Shown here: one piece after another, positions 1 to 8,099 of the stretch
Layout of the letters: every line of letters begins with the position of its first letter
Position numbering within the stretch: position 1 is the stretch's first letter
Assembly (NCBI GenBank): GCA_910592205.1
Contig: CAJVPJ010000993.1
Span: forward strand, 1 to 13,554
Length of the DNA stretch: 13,554 bases
From: Paraglomus occultum
Taxonomy: Eukaryota; Glomeromycota; Glomeromycetes; Paraglomerales; Paraglomeraceae
Reading direction: 5' to 3'
The notes under the pieces: generated by a model
The model's input: the letters and a program-made list of their open reading frames with translations, nothing else
Databases searched by the model: none
Told to the model about the DNA's origin: nothing
Translations under genes and position numbers: made by a program

Positions 1-238
1 TGGTTGGAATTAACAGGTTTGTAAAAGAGTTGATTGATTTCTAAAGCGGGAAGAGTGGAAAAGAAAAAAGATAAATACAAATACAGCGACCGTAAAAAAT
101 AGTTCAAGTGTATGTTTACTTTTAATATATAGATGAGCCTACTTTCTTTTTGTAATATATTTTTATACTGGTCAACCAATTGTGTAAATTCAAAAAAAAA
201 AAGTTTTTCATTTTTCGTTAGCATAGCACACACACCCC

Positions 239-270
239 CCAAAAAAAAGAAAAGAAAAGAAAAGAAAAAA
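239..270. repeat. AAAAG-type simple repeat
   Basis: An A-rich run with repeated AAAAG units sits inside a wider low-complexity stretch (about 190-325) that begins with CA repeats and a C6 tract and ends with AAAT-type repeats. It is a simple-sequence tract with no coding potential. Confidence 0.8.
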
Positions 271-1296
271 TTGATATATCAATAAAAATAAATAAATAAA
301 AAATTAAAAATAAAAATTTTTAACTGAATATCATCTGTAACGTGGCAATATAATGAATCTCGCAAAAACAAACATCGTGTTGCTGGCGGCTTGTAAATAC
401 GATTTCGTTGTAACCATTAGTCGATTAATCAACACACCATACATAAAAAGAAATACGGGTGACACCTTAATCTAAGTATTAATTTAGTAAGCAAACAATG
501 CAACGTGTTGTAATGTCAGTTATTCCAATGCAAGTTTAGACACTGATCAGTCAGTAAAGTGTCCAAACGTGAAATTGATAAATTCGAGTTGCTTTGTAGA
601 AGGTATGTCTTGATATCAGTCCATTTAATCAAACCATTAAAGTTTTACTAAGCGATTTTTTATATTAGTATAGATTAATGTTTTAAAATGTATTAAAAAA
701 GTGCGGCAAAGAATACATGTTTTTACTAATATTAGTACTCGTGACATGTGTTACCACCCCGTAATTACATTTCCCTCTAAACGGTTTATGAAAGAAAGGT
801 GTTTGAATCAACTTCTGCGCATTTGCAATTGTCAAATACAAGCATAGTTATTGGTTTTCTAATAATAAATGGCATCGAGTTGTACAATGTATCAAACCTA
901 AAAAGGATAAATTTGCAGAAGGTCTTGGCACGTATAATGTAATCAAACTCAACTAGCGTTTATGTTGCTGTTAGAATTTTTAAGTTTACCTGCATTCCAG
1001 GACACAACGGTTGGTCTTTTGACCGATTCCGTGGTATTCTAATTAACACACTTAGCATGGCACATCATGCTCGTTTTCTAGACTACTTGCAGTATAGGCC
1101 GAATCGATATATGCGATTGTTCGTTCACAAATTGCTTTAAATAGACAAAGTACGCATTGATCGCATTGACCGTAATAAAGGTGAAACTCAAAGCGTAACA
1201 CAGATCCCTTGTTACTGTGAGTAAAATAGGAATTTTGCAACCGCCAAATAACCAGTGTTGGAAATATAAATAAGCGGGTGTGAATACAAGAAGAGA

Positions 1297-1325
1297 TGTT
1301 GTTGTTGTTATTATTATTATTATAG
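1297..1325. repeat. GTT/ATT trinucleotide microsatellite
   Basis: Four GTT units run directly into about five ATT units and end at a TAG. The tract lies only about 20 bases before the first ATG of the neighbouring kinase gene, so it is either in its 5' UTR or the pyrimidine-rich end of an unseen 5' intron. Two AG dinucleotides that could act as acceptors follow it (ending at 1340 and 1343). Confidence 0.8.
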
Positions 1326-1346
1326 TGTCCAGAATTTTAGTAGGAT

Positions 1347-4126
1347 ATGTGTCTACATGATAAACTGTCACTTTTCAAGTATGATCCGAAATTTGGATAT
1401 AGGTCTTCCAACCTACACAAATATGAGACTAGTTCCGGGTGTACCGCAATTGATAGTCTAATCAAGCAAACCAAAGGACGTTACTCTTTGACACAAAGAA
1501 TCATGGTGAACGATCTCAAATATATCTCTTGCACCGAGTTTGCGTTCATAAAAAAGGTTCCAGATTATGCGGACTGCAAATTTTACTCTGCCACCTGGCG
1601 TAAAGTTGAATATGCAGAACATATAGAATATAAGACTGTTAATAAAACAAAGAATCAAGAATATGTAGTGCTAGTATTTCTAGGAGATAAAAATGCGCTA
1701 ACGGAAGAAACTAGTAACGAATTTTCCCGGAAATACACATTCTTTCTTAGCTCAAACATGCAACCGTTCGCAAAATTATTTTCAAACAGATACAGCAGGT
1801 TGCTCAAAAAGCGTAATTATTCCATCCACGGTTTTACGAGACACGGAAGCAGTTATTATATGGTGGTTGATTGGCATTTCTATCAATATTTCTTCTTGTA
1901 TGGATTTTGTTCTGCTTGTGGAGTATTGAAATGTAGTCCCGTTTGGTGTATTTGTGGCAAAAAAGAATTGTCAGCAGGATGGACTAGCAAAAATGAGTTG
2001 TTGGATGAGTTTATTAAAGATTCGCAAACACGGACAAGGACACCCAATGAACCATATTTAGAGTGGATTCCCTTTGAGTTTTTTAGACTTAAGGGAAACT
2101 TGTACAGCCTTGATTCAGTTGTTCATGATGCTTATTACCCATTTTGTGGACTTCCTTCATGTGATGAATTGTGGATTAATTTCATTGATATTTCAAATGA
2201 AACTATCCAGACACTGCAAGATCAGGTAAAATATTTAGAAAAATGCTTTGATAAAATAAAAATTGTTGTATGCTAATGTACTAAATATAACATGAATTGA
2301 ATTTAATTAGCTTTGTCAAATGTACCCTGATATATCTTCCAAAAGATATTGGTCTATATTTGGTTTTACTTATAAACAAGAGACAGGAAAATATCAGCTT
2401 GTTACATTCCATAACAAAAGTAACGTCTATGGGTTTTGTTTGGCTTGTGATAATCCGTTAGAAAATAATGTATTTTGCAATGGATGCAAATTGCCACATC
2501 CACTTGACTGGACAACTGGAAACAAATCATTGGATTCTTTCATACAAGAATCATGGGAACATGTTAAACATTATACTGATAGTTATTTGACCTGGATTGA
2601 ATATACTCAATTATCAAGCATTCAAGAAGGTCAATCTTTGGAACATGGATGCTCCCATTTAGCCAACTGGACAGAAACTTTGCCTCATGGTACTCGACTG
2701 CGAAAGCTCATGTTAAAGAAGATTGATAATTGTACAGATCCACAAACTTTTGACTTTTATAAGGTAATTGTTGAGTAAACCACATGAACATGTTTTTGTC
2801 TAACACTTTTCGTCAGTATACTAACAATGTTACTGATGTAGCTATGCGAGCATTACCCAAAAATCTTAAGTCCAGACAATATTTGGATAGTAGGCATTAC
2901 CCAAAATCCATCAACAAAGGAATATTACCTGGCATTCCGCGACCTGCTGTCTGTCATACAAGATTTGAATTACAAAATTAAGGAACGCCAGAAAACAAAC
3001 TCCACCAGATTAAATTGGATTGACTATAAAGATCTTTATTGGGTAAATAAAGTTGCGGACGGAGGATATGGTACTATATATTCTGCTTATTGGGTAGGGT
3101 CGTCCGTTGTCGGAGGAAAACAAAAGCACGTCGCTCTTAAAAGTTTTAAAGATTCATGTAACATGATAGAATCGTTTTTCCACGAGGTAAGATTTAACTT
3201 CCAAGTAAGTCAAACACATAATAATAATGACAACAACTAATTCAAACCTTTTATTCATTGTTTAGTTTTGCGCGCATTTAAGATGTGCAGTCACTTCATC
3301 GAATTTTCTTAAGCTTTACGGAGCCACGCAGAATACAAAAACGAAAGAATACATGCTTGTAATGAAGTTTGCAAAAGGCGGTAATCTCACAACATATGTG
3401 TATAAAAACATTAACAAAATGACGTGGATCACCAAAGCGCAAATTATAGGTAATCTCGCATATCAACTGGATGGTATTCATCAAGAAGGGTTAATTCATT
3501 GTGATCTTCATAGTGGGAACGTACTCTCAAGAGAGAAAAAAATCAAGGATGCTCAAAAGAAAAATACGGGCAAATACACATGGCGATCAGCTGATACAGA
3601 CAACAGTTGTGTTTTGTACATTAGTGATCTTGGACTTTCTCAACCGTACGGAGAATCTCGAATGGATGCTAAAGAGATTTATGGCGTACTTCCATTTGTC
3701 GCACCCGAACTCTTTAATACATACCAATTTACTCAAAAATCAGATATATATGCATTCGGTATAATTATGTGTCATATCGCTACTGGTGATATCCCGTTCA
3801 GAGATCGTGAATACGATAAACAACTGATGAAGTCTATCTCGGACGGTTTACGACCGGAAATACCGGATTCGGCACCCGAATCTTATAAAGAATTAGTCAA
3901 GAAATGTATCGATGCAGACGTTGATGAGCGCCCAACCGCAAGTGAAATAGTGTCGACCGTGAACTGGTGGTTCGAAGAAGAGATCAATTCGGACGACCCT
4001 GAGAAAAAACTTTTGTGGAAAAGTGTCTACCATAATCGCGAGCTTAAACCGATACCAAAGAGCAACGAGAACAAATTTACCAGCAAAATAATACCCGCCA
4101 ATGTTACTGATGGATTGCATTTTTGA
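1347..4126 (+). CDS. Multi-unit TKL-type protein kinase with Cys ribbons and repeated N-lobe-like units (4 exons, about 845 aa)
   Basis: Exons: 1347-2225, 2311-2763, 2842-3186, 3266-4126. All three introns (85, 78, 79 bp) are GT-AG and phase 0. The C-terminal kinase domain begins about residue 505. It has a glycine-loop-like D-G-G-Y-G-T-I (517-523), the ATP lysine K544 in V-A-L-K, alphaC Glu E559 as the last codon of exon 3, catalytic loop H-C-D-L-H-S-G-N (637-644), D-L-G (680-682), A-P-E (705-707) and the helix-F S-D-I-Y-A-F-G. These residues imply activity, although HRD is HCD (a non-RD kinase). About 25 extra residues separate the catalytic loop from D-L-G. Upstream are three degenerate N-lobe-like units and two Cys ribbons: C188/C191/C196/C201/C203, then C336/C339/C349/C352. 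W-T-S/T-x-N linkers follow the ribbons at 212 and 360. Substrate and localisation are unknown; no signal peptide or membrane segment is clear. The start is the first ATG after an in-frame stop at 1341; M53 (1503) is an alternative. Confidence 0.85.
2226..2310 (+). other. Intron 1 of the plus-strand kinase gene
   Basis: The donor is CAG|GTAAAA and the acceptor TTTAATTAG|CTT. Removal joins Q293 to the next unit, which starts L-C-Q-M-Y-P-D-I, in phase 0. The minus-strand paralogue has an intron at the same protein position with the next exon starting L-C-E-K-H-P-D-I, which supports both sites. Confidence 0.85.
2764..2841 (+). other. Intron 2 of the plus-strand kinase gene
   Basis: The donor is AAG|GTAATT and the acceptor ACTGATGTAG|CTA. 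It is phase 0 and joins F-D-F-Y-K to L-C-E-H-Y-P-K-I. Reading through the donor hits an in-frame stop at 2776. The position matches the paralogue, where F-D-F-Y-Q joins L-T-K-K-Y-P-E-I. Confidence 0.87.
3187..3265 (+). other. Intron 3 of the plus-strand kinase gene
   Basis: The donor is GAG|GTAAGA and the acceptor TTGTTTAG|TTT. It is phase 0 and sits immediately after the codon for the alphaC glutamate E559. Removal joins S-F-F-H-E to a normal alphaC/beta4 segment ending L-Y-G-A-T-Q. The intron holds a short AAT/AAC repeat near 3219-3240. Confidence 0.88.
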
Positions 4127-4236
4127 TGGGGAGCAATATTGTTCCCATTACGTGGGTGAATTAAAAGCTCGTAAACTACAATGTTATTTCAAATATATTA
4201 TCTTAATACATTTAACGTGGTAAAAAAAAACTCATA

Positions 4237-4242
4237 AATAAA
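4237..4242 (+). terminator. Candidate poly(A) signal (AATAAA) of the plus-strand kinase gene
   Basis: A consensus AATAAA lies about 110 bases after the stop codon in an A-rich context. Position and sequence are right, but AATAAA is common by chance in DNA this AT-rich. Confidence 0.35.
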
Positions 4243-4393
4243 AAAATGAATTCGTTTACAAAAAATGCACCTAAATCTCTGCGAAGTTTTAGCATTGCTA
4301 GTTCGTGTTTAAAATCGATCGACCACATCATTTCGTTCGCCGATTTCTATTTCAAAGCTTATTAACTTTTCAATCAAAGCTGTATAACAGTCT

Positions 4394-4399
4394 TTTATT
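4394..4399 (-). terminator. Candidate poly(A) signal (AATAAA on minus strand) of the pseudokinase gene
   Basis: TTTATT on the plus strand reads AATAAA on the minus strand, about 140 bases beyond the stop codon of the minus-strand gene. Chance occurrence is possible. Confidence 0.3.
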
Positions 4400-4538
4400 C
4401 TAGTCTTGAGTCACTAAATTATAATACAAGAAATTGATGTTTCCTTATATCAACAACCAAATCATAGTATTTCTTGTCTTAAACAAATTTCCAGTAGACT
4501 AGAATACATTACTCAAATCTGATAATGGTTTAACATCA

Positions 4539-6866
4539 TCATATACCATATGTCGTCGTCATCATATATCTCTTATAAAGCATGCCAATATGATGCTGAA
4601 GTGTGCATGTATTTGGACGCTTATCAGGCTCAGCATCACAACACAGCTCGGCCAGTTTCTTGTATTCCTCTGGTACGGAATCAGGCATCGTTGGTCGTAG
4701 TCCGCCCATAATATCACGTATTAAACTTTCGTCAAACTGCCTATCTTTGAAAGGTAATTCACCAGTAGCAAGCAAATGCATAATAATGCCAAAAGAATAA
4801 ACGTCTGATTTCTGAGTAAATTTGCGAGTACGGAAGACTTCCGGTGCAATAAAAGACAAACCGTCTTCTCGAATGGTTGGATTTGACACGCGCAAAATTA
4901 CCGAACGCGAGAGACCAAGACTGCATATGAATGAATTTATCCCATGATCATGCACAACTATGCTTCTGTCATGAAGATTACAATGTACTAATCCCACATC
5001 ATGAATAGTATTCAGATCCGATGCAATATCCTTCAAATGCCGTAATTTATCCATCCACGTCAGTTTGCTAATATTTTGGACCAAATAAGACAAAAGACTA
5101 CCATTGTTAGCATATTGCATAACAATCATGTACTCTTTTGTGTCTGGGTCTTGGGTGACTCCATAAATATTAAGGCCTGGACGAGAACCATGACCTTTGC
5201 ACTTGGCATGATTTCTAAACTGTTAAATAAGAAAAAATACAGAGTCAAATTAATTCTTTTACCAACATTACCAATAATTACTTACCTCATTAATAAATAA
5301 TTCCGGCGTTTCGCCAAAATTTTTAAACCGTTTGAGCACAACAGTTGGCGATTCACGTCTATGTTTGGCAATACAAACTGTTCCGTAGCCACCAGACCCG
5401 ATTTCTTCAATTTCGTAAAAGTCGCCATACGGCATGTACTCACATTGTATAAATCTATCCAATAGTGTGTGTATGTCGTGGTAGAACACTAAATAGTATT
5501 CCCGAGTAGATGACTCCCGAGTAATCCCAATTATCCAAATATTATCCGGTGTTAATATCTCTGGGTATTTCTTTGTTAGCTGTTCGAGTAGACAAATACA
5601 GCCGTTACAACAATAATCGATATTGAACGCATGATATGCACTTATCGGTTGCATTATTTACGCGCGTAAAATAATTTACCTGATAAAAATCAAATAACCG
5701 ATCGTTTTCTTTGTCAAATATCTTTTTAAGTGTCACGCGTGTCAATTCATTCGTTGTCGGTTCTAACCAATTCGCTACATGCGTGCATCCATGGCGTAAT
5801 AATGTCCTCTTTTGTACGTTTGTCAATAACGAGTATTCGATCCATTGTATATACGCATCATCGTTACGCCTTGCATTATTCCATAATTCCATTATAAACG
5901 AATTCAAAGACTTGTTGCCTGTAGTCCAATCCAGAGGTCGTGGTGCTTTACATCCATAACAGAATGCATTTATCTTGGCGTATAATGGCCTCACACACGC
6001 CAGACATAATCCATCCCCATAATATACTTTTAGTAGATAATACTTTTGTTTATTTGCATTGTATGAAAACCCGATGGTAATCCAAATATTTGTGGCAAGA
6101 ATGTCTGGATGCTTTTCACATAACTAGGTAAAATGATACATAATAACATGTCAATAATTATTTAATAAACATGACGCATAATTAATAAGTGAATAGTCAC
6201 CCTATCATAGCACGAATTATCTGTTTCACCAGTTATCTCGAGTGGAATCAAGTTAACATATGTACGAGTATACATATATCCTTTCCAGTATCCAGATCCA
6301 TATTCCCTGTCGCTAATACAATCGTCTGGAATCCACACCAAATAAGCATCATTTGCTGAGTTTGTTTGTAATTGAGATTTTTTAATAAGGTCATCGAGTT
6401 GCTTATTGTTGCTAGTCCATCCATCGGATAATTGTTTATTGCCACAAATGCACCACACGGGACTACATCGGAGTATTCCACATGTGGAGCAAAAGCCATA
6501 AAGAGAATAACAGTGGTAAAAGCGTTTATCAGCAACCATGTAATAGTTATCGTCATACTTGGTAAACCCCTTTATGAGTTTGTTGCGACGTTTAAGCCAT
6601 ACGGAGTATCGTCTAAAGTTATTGTCGTTGTTATTGTACTTGTGTGTTGGAAGTGAGTATATTCTAGCAAACTCACTCACGAATGTTGGTGTGCATTCTT
6701 CGCTACTTCCAAGTAATACCAGCGTTATTGTATCATGAGGTTTGCAAATAGCGTAGGAAACGTTATCCATTGGACTTGACTTTATTTGGGTAATTTCTGA
6801 GTTATAAATCCATTGAACTTCGTATCCACTTTCTAAAAAGGCCTGGATCAAGTCGTTCATATTCAT
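4539..6866 (-). CDS. Probable pseudokinase, paralogue of the plus-strand gene (4 exons, about 694 aa)
   Basis: Exons in transcript order: 6866-6201, 6123-5680, 5579-5286, 5219-4539. The three introns (77, 100, 66 bp) are GT-AG and phase 0, at the same protein positions as in the convergent paralogue. The order of parts is also the same: degenerate N-lobe, ribbon C126/C129/C134/C139/C141, linker W-T-S-N-N, degenerate N-lobe, ribbon C262/C265/C277/C280, linker W-T-T-G-N, degenerate N-lobe, then a kinase-like domain. The last N-lobe is well kept: G-S-G-G-Y-G-T-V (431-438), K453 and alphaC E468. The C-lobe has lost catalysis: HRD is H547-C548-N549, the loop Asn is S554, and DFG is S568-L-G. A-P-E (593-595) and the S-D-V-Y-S-F-G helix remain, so the fold is probably intact. 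Nucleotide binding is possible; phosphotransfer is unlikely. Frame and splice sites are intact, so this looks like an expressed pseudokinase rather than a pseudogene. The start is the first ATG after an upstream in-frame stop; a second ATG follows two codons later. Confidence 0.85.
5220..5285 (-). other. Intron 3 of the pseudokinase gene
   Basis: The donor is the full consensus GAG|GTAAGT, and the acceptor ATTTAACAG|TTT follows a pyrimidine-rich tract. It is phase 0, directly after the alphaC glutamate E468, as in the paralogue. At 66 bp it is the shortest intron seen here. Confidence 0.88.
5580..5679 (-). other. Intron 2 of the pseudokinase gene
   Basis: The donor is CAG|GTAAAT and the acceptor CGAACAG|CTA. 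It is phase 0 and joins F-D-F-Y-Q to L-T-K-K-Y-P-E-I, the same place as intron 2 of the paralogue. At 100 bp it is the longest intron in the pair. Confidence 0.85.
6124..6200 (-). other. Intron 1 of the pseudokinase gene
   Basis: On the minus strand the donor is AGG|GTGACT and the acceptor TTTTACCTAG|TTA. It is phase 0. The exon after it starts L-C-E-K-H-P-D-I, matching the paralogue. The donor is weaker than usual, but the position is fixed by the alignment of the two genes. Confidence 0.8.
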
Positions 6867-7050
6867 TGTTGGGTTACAACAGTTGTGACAATTTACAAAT
6901 TATGGTTGCATAAAACAAGTCAGCTGACTGATATACGATTATTATTGGTTTTTCGCGTTTAAAAAGACTTCCAAGGATGGCGTGTACATACTGTTACGAA
7001 CAAGCCGCACCGATGAATTGGCCGCAGCAAGTCATGAGATAAAATCTTCC

Positions 7051-7071
7051 TCCGCAGTCCGCAGTCCGCAG
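7051..7071. repeat. TCCGCAG tandem repeat, three copies
   Basis: Three perfect head-to-tail copies of a 7-bp unit, more GC-rich than the surroundings. No function can be assigned. Confidence 0.85.
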
Positions 7072-7121
7072 AGCTGAGCTCATAATTCATGACGCGAAAT
7101 TGAGCTATGTTAGCCCATCTC

Positions 7122-7175
7122 ACGTTGAATAATGAATGTTGAATGATGTTGAATATTGTATGATGAATGAATATT
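7122..7175. repeat. Imperfect GTTGAAT/ATGAAT repeat
   Basis: About 50 bases built from variants of GTTGAAT, AATGAAT and GATGAAT. It is an imperfect minisatellite-like tract and accounts for the Met/Asn/Tyr-rich open frame overlapping it. Confidence 0.6.
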
Positions 7176-7930
7176 GTTGTTATACTTACTGTATATTACA
7201 CGGAAATTGTTCTTATCCACGGAAAATTTTAATTCCCTTTAAATTACTTTCTATCATTGATCGTCGAATTATCGTAATTATTAAACAATGGACAATACTT
7301 GTTGCCTACAGTATTTCGAGACTGTTGTGGTGATAAGGTTGAGTAACGGGCGAAGAACTAGTGAAAGTTTTTCCGTTCAGTTAGTAAAGAAAGCTTACAG
7401 TAATTGGATAATATTTGGCGAACGACATTTATTTTTTTGTTCGTTTAATTAGCTATAAAATTAAAAGTAACGCATATTGACTAGTCAAATACCAATCGAA
7501 GCATCGCCCTGTTTATTAAAAAAAAAATATTTTTCTTCGATTCTATAGAATAATAGTTGCTAATATTATTCGTAGATTCCCTTGGATACGAACGTTGGAC
7601 TACGTTACGTAAGGAATTAGGAAGCGCGCATAATTAATTAATAAGAAACGTCACTGTAGCTTAGCATTCAGTCTTCGTTGATACTGTCGCTGTAGTCAGG
7701 GCAGCGATAGCTGAGCTAATTGAGTCAGATGCCCCTGTCGGCCGAACCGCTTACAGTTCGCTCTCTCATAAATCTCCCTAATTAAATAGTCTTAACGGAT
7801 ACTACAGTGTTGAAAAGAGCAACAAGAACTCAGCAAAATTCAAAAGCGCTATAGTACGCTAAATGCACAATCCTAAGGTTTTGTAAATGCATTATTATTA
7901 TGTAACCTGATCTGTTAAGTCAGCTTGATT

Positions 7931-8060
7931 TTATGTGGAATCTTCAAAAACTTTGATAGATTTTACACTATCACGATCCACAAATATTATGGGCAGAGAC
8001 TTGTCAGTAACTTCCTCATTATCTTCATTGTTAAGTTTCTCCTCCATGATTTGCTGGAAA
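7931..8060 (-). CDS. Possible 3' exon of an unknown minus-strand gene
   Basis: I do not recognise this sequence. The minus strand has an eight-T tract ending in CCAG at about 8056, a good splice-acceptor shape. An open frame follows, starting Q-I-M-E-E-K-L, acidic in the middle and ending at a TAA. The residue mix (Glu, Asp, Lys, Ile, Val) looks like ordinary coding sequence. The frame stays open upstream to about 8176 but has no ATG there, and a plus-strand frame competes for 8100-8176. A chance open frame is a real alternative. Confidence 0.25.
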
Positions 8061-8099
8061 AAAAAGAATTCCATAGCTTGAGCCATCCACCTATTACTA

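Larger units (their letters stand above)
1..1346. other. AT-rich 5' flank of the first kinase gene
   Basis: No coding sequence is convincing here. Around 190-325 the DNA is low-complexity: a short CA run, a C6 tract, repeated AAAAG units and A/T-rich AAAT-type repeats. A GTT/ATT microsatellite lies at about 1297-1325, just before the first exon of the kinase gene. A hydrophobic open frame on the minus strand (about 1078-1371) overlaps the microsatellite and that first exon. It is rich in Ile and Thr because of the repeat, so I treat it as chance. The promoter must lie here, but I could not place a TATA or CCAAT element with confidence. An undetected upstream exon cannot be excluded. Confidence 0.6.
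4127..4538. other. Convergent intergenic spacer
   Basis: This AT-rich stretch separates the stop codons of two convergent genes. It holds one candidate poly(A) signal for each direction and no open frame of note. Convergent transcripts could overlap here. Confidence 0.7.
6867..7924. other. Spacer upstream of the pseudokinase gene
   Basis: No gene is convincing. The part next to 6867 should hold the promoter of the minus-strand gene; a CCAAT-like motif is present on the minus strand near 6945, but this is weak. Two short tandem repeats lie at 7051-7071 and about 7122-7175. Around 7698-7737 a CAGGGCA arm can pair with TGCCCCTG, leaving one bulged base. A small open frame at about 7136-7333 has repeat-driven composition and is probably chance. 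Confidence 0.6.

Noticed and set aside
539-563. Inverted repeat GACACT ... AGTGTC
   Set aside because: A 6-bp stem is expected by chance in a window of this size.
1057-1140. Plus-strand frame M-A-H-H-A-R-F-L-D-Y-L-Q before the first kinase gene
   Set aside because: It is 27 codons, ends in a stop, has no donor joining it to the kinase exon and no similarity to the ribbon or linker.
1078-1371. Hydrophobic minus-strand open frame of about 97 codons
   Set aside because: Its Ile and Thr runs come from the GTT/ATT microsatellite, and it overlaps the first exon of the kinase gene on the other strand.
4539-6866. Calling the minus-strand paralogue a pseudogene
   Set aside because: All four exons are open and in phase and the splice sites are intact. 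The changes are confined to catalytic residues, which fits a pseudokinase better than a dead gene.
6978-7043. Tiny plus-strand frame M-A-C-T-Y-C-Y-E-Q with a C-x2-C pair, divergent from the pseudokinase gene
   Set aside because: Only 21 codons, no clear splice donor and no second exon found. The Cys pair alone is not enough to call a first exon of a related kinase.
7700-7765. tRNA-like appearance (AGCTGAGCTAATTGAG ... GTTCG)
   Set aside because: No acceptor stem, anticodon arm or consistent B-box could be fitted.
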